DNA of 9,401 nt from CAZEJK01 sp964512045 (GTDB lineage Bacteria; Acidobacteriota; Thermoanaerobaculia; Thermoanaerobaculales; Sulfomarinibacteraceae), in assembly GCA_964512045.1 (NCBI GenBank), contig CAZEJK010000198.1, positions 1-9,401 on the forward strand, in the 5' to 3' direction. Under the pieces are notes generated by a model, which saw only the letters and a program-made list of their open reading frames with translations, did not search any database and was not told the origin of the DNA. Below, piece by piece: positions 4,978 to 9,401 of the stretch; positions within the stretch are counted from its first letter, which is position 1; every line of letters begins with the position of its first letter. The translations under genes and the position numbers were made by a program.

Positions 4978-7892
4978 TCCCCAAGGAATGCAAGCGCCTC
5001 GCCGAGGTGGATTTTCCGATCGCCGAGGTGAGCAAACACGCCGCGCGCGAGAAGTCGATCCGCCACGGGCACCCCTCGACGCTGCACCTGTGGTGGGCCC
5101 GGCGGCCGCTGGCCTCGTCGCGAGCCGTGTTGATGGCGCTTCTGTTGCCCGACCCCTGCGACGAGCATTGCCCTGCGGAATTCAAGGCCGAGGCACGCCG
5201 TCTTCTGAACGAGTACGGCGGACCGAGCGACAGCGACGCCGATCTACGCTCGAACTTACTGCGCTTCATCGCCGACTTCGCCAACTGGGACAACGCGGCG
5301 AAGCCTTTCTACCTGCGCATCGGCCGGGACCTCGTGTCGGCGGCCCATGGCGAGGAAGCGCCGCTGGTCGTGGACCCCTTCGCCGGCGGGGGCTCGATCC
5401 CGCTCGAGGCCCTCCGACTCGGCTGCGAAGCCTTCGCCACCGACCTCAATCCTGTCGCGTTGATGATCCTCAAGGTGATGCTCGAGGACATTCCGCGCCA
5501 CGGGCCGGAGTTGGCCGAAGAACTGCGCCGAGTGGGAGGCGAGATCAAGGCGGCTGCCGAGAAGGAGCTGGCCGATCTGTATCCGGCCGATCCGGACGGC
5601 GCCAGGCCGATCGCCTACCTCTGGGCGCGGACGGTGCGTTGCGAGTCGCCCCGCTGCGGGGCTGAGATTCCGCTCCTGCGCTCGCTGTGGCTTTGTAAGA
5701 AGACCAAGCGGAGGCGCGCACTGAGGACGAAGGTCGTACGGCCTTCGGGCAAAGCGCCGGAGGTGGAGTTCGAAATCTTCGAGCCCAAGACGGAGAAGGA
5801 TGTCGCCGGCGGCACGGTCGATCGGGCAAGGGCGACCTGTCTCTGCTGTGGCGCCGTGCTGTCACCGGAGCGGGTGCGGGCGCAGCTTGCCGCCGAAAGG
5901 GGCGGGGCGGACACCATCTTTGACGAGACAGGCCGACGCATCGGTGGGGCACGGATGACCGCGGTGGTGACGCTGAAGCCGAGGGAGTCGGGTCGACACT
6001 ACCGCTTGCCCACCGAGGCCGACTACGCAGCCGTGCGACGGGCGCAAGAGCGGGTGGCGACGATTCTGGCGGAATGGGAGGAGGGAGGCCGACAGGGGCT
6101 TTGTCCGGTGCCGGATGAGCCGCTGCCTCCCATCGGGACGCTCGGCTTCCGTGTGCAGCGCTACGGTATGATGCAGTGGGGTGATCTGTTCACGGCGCGG
6201 CAGCAGGTGGCGTTGGTGGAGTTAGGACGTTGCCTTCAAAACGATGAAAGCACAGTAACCAACTTGCTGGCATTCGCGTTTGACCGCGTTGCAATGAGCA
6301 ATATGCAGTGCACGCGGTGGAATGCCGTAGCTGAGAAGATACAACACACATTCGGGAGGCAAGCGCTTCCTATAGTGTGGGATTTTGCGGAAGTAGCCCC
6401 GCTGGCCCAAGCCCCGGGCAACTGGCAGAGTGGCTATGAGATTGCAGCAGATGTTGTCGAGCGGGCACCGCGGTCCGTCTCTGCTCATGTCCAGTCCGCT
6501 GATGCCACCGAGCATCCACTCCCCGACCAGGCCGGCGCGGTTTGGTTCACTGATCCACCCTACTATGACGCAGTACCCTATTCCGACCTGTCCGATTTCT
6601 TCCTTGTTTGGCTCAAGCGCACGTTGCCCGGCCGCCCGCTGCTGCGGGATCCTTACGATGCGGGCAATGCCCTCTCGCCGAAGGACCGCGAGGCAGTGCA
6701 GGACGAGTCGAAGAAGTGCGACGGTCGTACCAAGGACCGGACGTTCTTCGAGGAGGTTATGGGCGAGGCCTTTGCCGAAGGTCGCCGTATCCTTCGTGAA
6801 GACGGCATCGGCTCGGTGGTTTTCGCCCATAAGACGACGGAGGGCTGGGAGGCGCTGCTCGCGGGCGTAATCCGCGGCGGATGGACGATTACGGGTTCTT
6901 GGCCGATCACCACGGAGATGGGCTCCCGTCTTCGTGCTCGCGACTCCGCCGCGCTTGCCACTAGCGTCCACCTCATCACTCGCGCCCGTCCCGAAATCGC
7001 TCCTGTCGGCGACTGGGCCGATGTCCTTCGCGAGCTGCCCCGCCGCGTTGTTGTCTGGATCGAGCGCCTCCAGGACGAGGGTATCCGCGGCGCCGATCTC
7101 GTATTCGCCTGCATCGGCCCTGCTCTGGAGGTCTTCAGCCGCTACCGAAGCGTAGAAACCGCGGAGGGCCGAGACGTGCGCCTTCCCGAGTACCTCGAGA
7201 AGGTCTGGGAGGTAGTCGGCCGCGCCGCCCTCGAACGCGTGCTGGGGTCTGCGGATGCGGGGTCCCTCGAAGAAGATGCGCGGCTGGTCGCTCTCTTCCT
7301 CTGGACCCTACAGGGTTCCGACCCGCCCGCCGACAACGGCGATGCCGAGAAAGAGATCGAAGCGGTCGCGAAGGTGGCTGCCAAGGGTTTCAGCCTACCA
7401 TTCGACGTGGTACGGCGCTTCGCGCAGCCCATGGGCATCGATCTCGATCGCTGGACCGGAAGAGTCATCGGCCAGGAGAAGGGCGCCGTACGACTGCTGC
7501 CCGTGGCCGCGCGGGCCAAGGCGCTCTTCGGCCAGGATGGCGTGTCCGCTGCAGCCGACTGGATCGAGAGCGAATCGCATGCCGATCTCCAGGGCGTTCT
7601 CTTCCCAGGAATGGAATCGGCGAATCCGACGAAGAAACGCCGCGGCAGAAAAGCGCTGGTGGGCAAGGATGCGGAGTTGCAATCGCCCGACGCCACCACG
7701 CTCGACCGCGTCCATGCAGCCATGCTCCTGCAGGCCGGTGGCAGAGCGCACGCCCTGCGCAAGCTGCTTGCTACCGAGCAGGATCGCGGCCCCGGTTTTC
7801 TGCGCCTCGCCAACGCCCTCTCGGCGCTCTATCCGCTGGGTGCCGAGGAAAAGCGCCTGCTCGACGCCATGTTGTTGGCTATGCCAAGATGA
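4974..7892 (+). CDS. DUF1156 Zn-ribbon adenine-specific DNA methyltransferase (COG1743 type)
   Basis: This 972-aa protein is a predicted N6-adenine DNA methyltransferase using S-adenosylmethionine, the modification subunit of the operon. The N-terminal DUF1156 segment carries the family signature EKSIRHGHPSTLHLWWARRP (residues about 28-47). SAM-binding motif I is DPFAGGGS (134-141), followed by the acidic DLNP (157-160). A split Zn-ribbon sits in a long insert: C223-x4-C228 and C289-x2-C292, with C291 next to the last cysteine. The catalytic motif is DPPYYD (527-532), in the amino-methyltransferase DPPY class. The C-terminal third (about 650-972) shows no catalytic motif and may hold target recognition or partner contacts. 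The start is TTG 4974: its TTGA overlaps the upstream stop, a ribosome binding site precedes it, and the N-terminus matches what I expect of the family. The longer frame upstream to 4665 is only a shadow. The segment around 6230-6600 is clearly less G+C-rich than the rest. Confidence 0.93.
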   Translation: MIPKECKRLAEVDFPIAEVSKHAAREKSIRHGHPSTLHLWWARRPLASSRAVLMALLLPDPCDEHCPAEFKAEARRLLNEYGGPSDSDADLRSNLLRFIADFANWDNAAKPFYLRIGRDLVSAAHGEEAPLVVDPFAGGGSIPLEALRLGCEAFATDLNPVALMILKVMLEDIPRHGPELAEELRRVGGEIKAAAEKELADLYPADPDGARPIAYLWARTVRCESPRCGAEIPLLRSLWLCKKTKRRRALRTKVVRPSGKAPEVEFEIFEPKTEKDVAGGTVDRARATCLCCGAVLSPERVRAQLAAERGGADTIFDETGRRIGGARMTAVVTLKPRESGRHYRLPTEADYAAVRRAQERVATILAEWEEGGRQGLCPVPDEPLPPIGTLGFRVQRYGMMQWGDLFTARQQVALVELGRCLQNDESTVTNLLAFAFDRVAMSNMQCTRWNAVAEKIQHTFGRQALPIVWDFAEVAPLAQAPGNWQSGYEIAADVVERAPRSVSAHVQSADATEHPLPDQAGAVWFTDPPYYDAVPYSDLSDFFLVWLKRTLPGRPLLRDPYDAGNALSPKDREAVQDESKKCDGRTKDRTFFEEVMGEAFAEGRRILREDGIGSVVFAHKTTEGWEALLAGVIRGGWTITGSWPITTEMGSRLRARDSAALATSVHLITRARPEIAPVGDWADVLRELPRRVVVWIERLQDEGIRGADLVFACIGPALEVFSRYRSVETAEGRDVRLPEYLEKVWEVVGRAALERVLGSADAGSLEEDARLVALFLWTLQGSDPPADNGDAEKEIEAVAKVAAKGFSLPFDVVRRFAQPMGIDLDRWTGRVIGQEKGAVRLLPVAARAKALFGQDGVSAAADWIESESHADLQGVLFPGMESANPTKKRRGRKALVGKDAELQSPDATTLDRVHAAMLLQAGGRAHALRKLLATEQDRGPGFLRLANALSALYPLGAEEKRLLDAMLLAMPR

Positions 7893-7895
7893 GGG
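7891..7895 (+). promoter_or_regulatory. Ribosome binding site selecting ATG 7903
   Basis: GAGGG lies seven bases before ATG 7903 but only one base before ATG 7897. The spacing favours 7903 as the start of the downstream gene. The site overlaps the methyltransferase stop codon. Confidence 0.5.
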
Positions 7896-7902
7896 TATGG
7901 CG

Positions 7903-8865
7903 ATGAGTAATTCTCGCGCAATGGCGGTCTGGCAGGTTTCGGGCGGTCCTGGGGACCGGCCCTACGCCGAGGTGTTTCTGGCCCACGGAGTTGCCCTCAT
8001 CGGTTCAGGCGAGAGCGGTCCCTGGACGACCGCGAGCGCTGGCGCCGACGAGACGGTCAGGCGCTTCGCCGAGGATTTGCGTGTCGGCGATCTATTGCTA
8101 CTGCGCACGGCCCTCGCTGAAGTCACGGCGGTCGGGCTCGTCGCCGGAGACTACGAGTTTCTCGCCCCATTCGACGACGTCAACGGCTGGGACCTGCGCC
8201 ACGGGCGCCGGGTGCGCTGGTTTCGCCTGCCGGAGCCCTATCGATTCGACGAGAGCGTCTTCGGCGCCAATCCGCGGCGCCTGGCGCGAGTGCGCAACGC
8301 GGTTGCCGTGGACTACGCGCGCAGTTTTCTCGGCTCGGGCTTGACCGACTGGCAGCATGCGACGCTGCCTCTCCTTCCAGATGCTGAGCCGCCACTCGAC
8401 GATGTGCCAGCAAGTTTGCGTGACGTCGTGGGCCTGGCGCGCGATCTCATCGGGATCTACGGGGACGAGGAGCGGCTCGGCGACCCGCCCAACGAGAATG
8501 AGATGACCGCCCACTTCGTGGTGCCCTTCCTGCGCGCGCTAGGATGGCCGCAGGAGCTGATCGCGGTGGAGTGGCGACGCATCGATGTCGCCCTCTTCAC
8601 GGCGCTGCCACGTGATCCTGCAAACTGCCGCTTCGTCATCGAGGTCAAGCGTCTCGGCTGCGGGCTCGCCGGTGCTCGCAGGCAGGCCGAGGAATACGTC
8701 GCCGGCCTGGGCATTTCGCGGGACGTGATCGTCACCGACGGTTTCCGTTACGGGGCCTTCGACCACGAGAACGACTTCGCGCCCGTGGCCTATGCCAATC
8801 TGGCGCGATTGAAGCAATCATCCTTGGCGCTCTTCGATCATCTGCGTCGTCCGACAGGAGTGTAA
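7903..8865 (+). CDS. Putative PUA/EVE-like reader fused to HsdR-like PD-(D/E)xK nuclease
   Basis: I do not recognise this 320-aa protein as a named family, but two parts can be seen. Residues 7-110 have the rhythm of PUA/EVE/ASCH-like beta-barrel domains: VWQVSGG near the start, GVALIGSGESGPW (29-41), a GDLLLLR strand after a helix (62-68), a G-rich strand pair (GLVAGDYEF), and RRVRWFRLP (102-110). Residues about 195-315 resemble the N-terminal nuclease domain of type I restriction R subunits: NENEM (197-201), D228 (RRIDVALF), E247-V-K249 (FVIEVKRLG), and a QxxxY motif (Q261-Y265). PUA-like readers in restriction proteins often sense modified bases, so a modification-sensing nuclease is possible. 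That is inference from pattern, not homology search. Possible starts are ATG 7897, 7903 and 7921; 7903 has the best ribosome binding site. Ten bases separate it from the methyltransferase and two from the DUF499 gene. Confidence 0.8.
   Translation: MSNSRAMAVWQVSGGPGDRPYAEVFLAHGVALIGSGESGPWTTASAGADETVRRFAEDLRVGDLLLLRTALAEVTAVGLVAGDYEFLAPFDDVNGWDLRHGRRVRWFRLPEPYRFDESVFGANPRRLARVRNAVAVDYARSFLGSGLTDWQHATLPLLPDAEPPLDDVPASLRDVVGLARDLIGIYGDEERLGDPPNENEMTAHFVVPFLRALGWPQELIAVEWRRIDVALFTALPRDPANCRFVIEVKRLGCGLAGARRQAEEYVAGLGISRDVIVTDGFRYGAFDHENDFAPVAYANLARLKQSSLALFDHLRRPTGV
8856..8860 (+). promoter_or_regulatory. Ribosome binding site for the DUF499 gene
   Basis: AGGAG lies seven bases before ATG 8868, inside the end of the preceding gene. 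This is near-ideal spacing and decides the start of the last gene. Confidence 0.7.
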
Positions 8866-8867
8866 GC

Positions 8868-9401
8868 ATGCCTCCCAAGCTCGAGCCCTGGTACAAGGTC
8901 GCCACCCCTCGCAAGGAAGTCCGCGAGGGGCGGTCCTTCAATCCCGACGAGTTCGCCATCCACCTGGAGCAGGTGGTCGGCGGCACCGCGCCGGTGGATT
9001 ACCGCGACCCCGAGCAGTTCTTCGCCCGTACGAGCTTCACCCGTGCGTTGCGAGAGCATTCGGGGATGGTGCTCAGGCGGTTGGCGGGCGAAACCACCAA
9101 CACGTCTCCGGTCATGACGCTCGTGACCCAGTTCGGCGGCGGCAAGACCCACACGCTGACTGCCTTGTACCACATTGCCACGGCGGGGGAGAGGGTCAGC
9201 CAATTGCCGGGCGTCTCTGGCTTGCTCCAAGAGGCTGGCCTTTCGAGCGCGCCCCAGGCCAAGGTGGCGGCCTTCGTGGGCAACGCCTGGGATCCGCGCG
9301 AGGACTACGAGACACCATGGATCGACCTGGCACGCCAACTTGCCGGTGAAAGGGGTGTGGCGGAGCTGGGACGCGACGCCAAGACGACGCCGCCGGGTAC
9401 C
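8868..9401 (+). CDS. DUF499-type AAA+ ATPase (COG1483), N-terminal part, runs off the edge
   Basis: The frame is open from ATG 8868 to the last base, giving 178 codons of a protein whose family members are typically around 1000 residues. The N-terminus (PWYKVATPRKEVREGRSFNP) and the ATP-binding P-loop QFGGGKTHT (residues 88-96), followed by LTALYH, are typical of DUF499 proteins. These are large predicted P-loop ATPases found beside DUF1156 methyltransferases in antiphage loci. The role is probably ATP-driven control or DNA handling by the restriction complex; this is inferred from context. The gene follows its neighbour by two bases and has an AGGAG ribosome binding site, so it belongs to the operon. 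Walker B and the rest of the domain lie outside the window. No frameshift is seen in the part present. Confidence 0.88.
   Translation, partial: MPPKLEPWYKVATPRKEVREGRSFNPDEFAIHLEQVVGGTAPVDYRDPEQFFARTSFTRALREHSGMVLRRLAGETTNTSPVMTLVTQFGGGKTHTLTALYHIATAGERVSQLPGVSGLLQEAGLSSAPQAKVAAFVGNAWDPREDYETPWIDLARQLAGERGVAELGRDAKTTPPGT

Noticed and set aside
7255..7902. Upstream extension of the frame of the 320-aa gene within the methyltransferase gene
   Set aside because: The extension is Ser/Arg/Pro-rich out-of-frame translation of the methyltransferase. Recognisable sequence begins only after 7903.
383..9401. A complete BREX or DISARM system
   Set aside because: No PglZ, BrxL, DUF1998 or PLD-type gene is visible in the window, so neither name can be assigned from this sequence alone.

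Overview
The window is high-GC bacterial DNA, roughly 60-70% G+C in the genes by eye. The codon use, the CCA-encoding tRNA-Thr(CGU) and the tightly packed operon fit a proteobacterial (for example deltaproteobacterial), actinobacterial or similar genome. The sequence alone does not fix the phylum.

Layout. Bases 1-54 are the 3' part of a tRNA-Thr gene (anticodon CGT), followed by a rho-independent terminator at 87-108. Bases 109-382 are an AT-richer leader with no convincing gene, a possible promoter near 219-247 and an orphan Shine-Dalgarno-like sequence. From 383 to the right edge, five genes run on the + strand with almost no spacing: a 4-base overlap, a second 4-base overlap, a 10-base gap and a 2-base gap. 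They look like one transcription unit. In order they are: (1) an 1146-aa DEAH/SNF2-type helicase with a C-terminal DUF3883 nuclease-like domain; (2) a 385-aa DUF1016 (YhcG-type) PD-(D/E)xK protein; (3) a 972-aa DUF1156/COG1743-type Zn-ribbon adenine DNA methyltransferase; (4) a 320-aa protein with a possible PUA/EVE-like N-terminal half and an HsdR-like PD-(D/E)xK C-terminal half; (5) the first 178 codons of a DUF499-type AAA+ ATPase that runs off the edge.

Interpretation. Helicase, DUF1156 methyltransferase and DUF499 ATPase form a recognised multi-subunit, restriction-modification-like antiphage gene set. It is related in logic to BREX and class 1 DISARM, but no PglZ, DUF1998 or PLD gene is visible here. 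The methyltransferase would mark host DNA, and the helicase and ATPase would act on unmarked invading DNA. The unusual part is that three different candidate nuclease modules lie in one operon (DUF3883, DUF1016, and the reader-like fusion). The position next to a tRNA 3' end suggests a genomic (defence) island boundary, although no integrase is visible.

The most striking local structure is inside the DUF1016 gene. Two copies of a near-perfect 23-25 bp palindrome sit 39 bases apart, in frame, and encode a repeated (I)PQTxSAE peptide. Because of the palindrome, almost the same peptide is encoded on the opposite strand.
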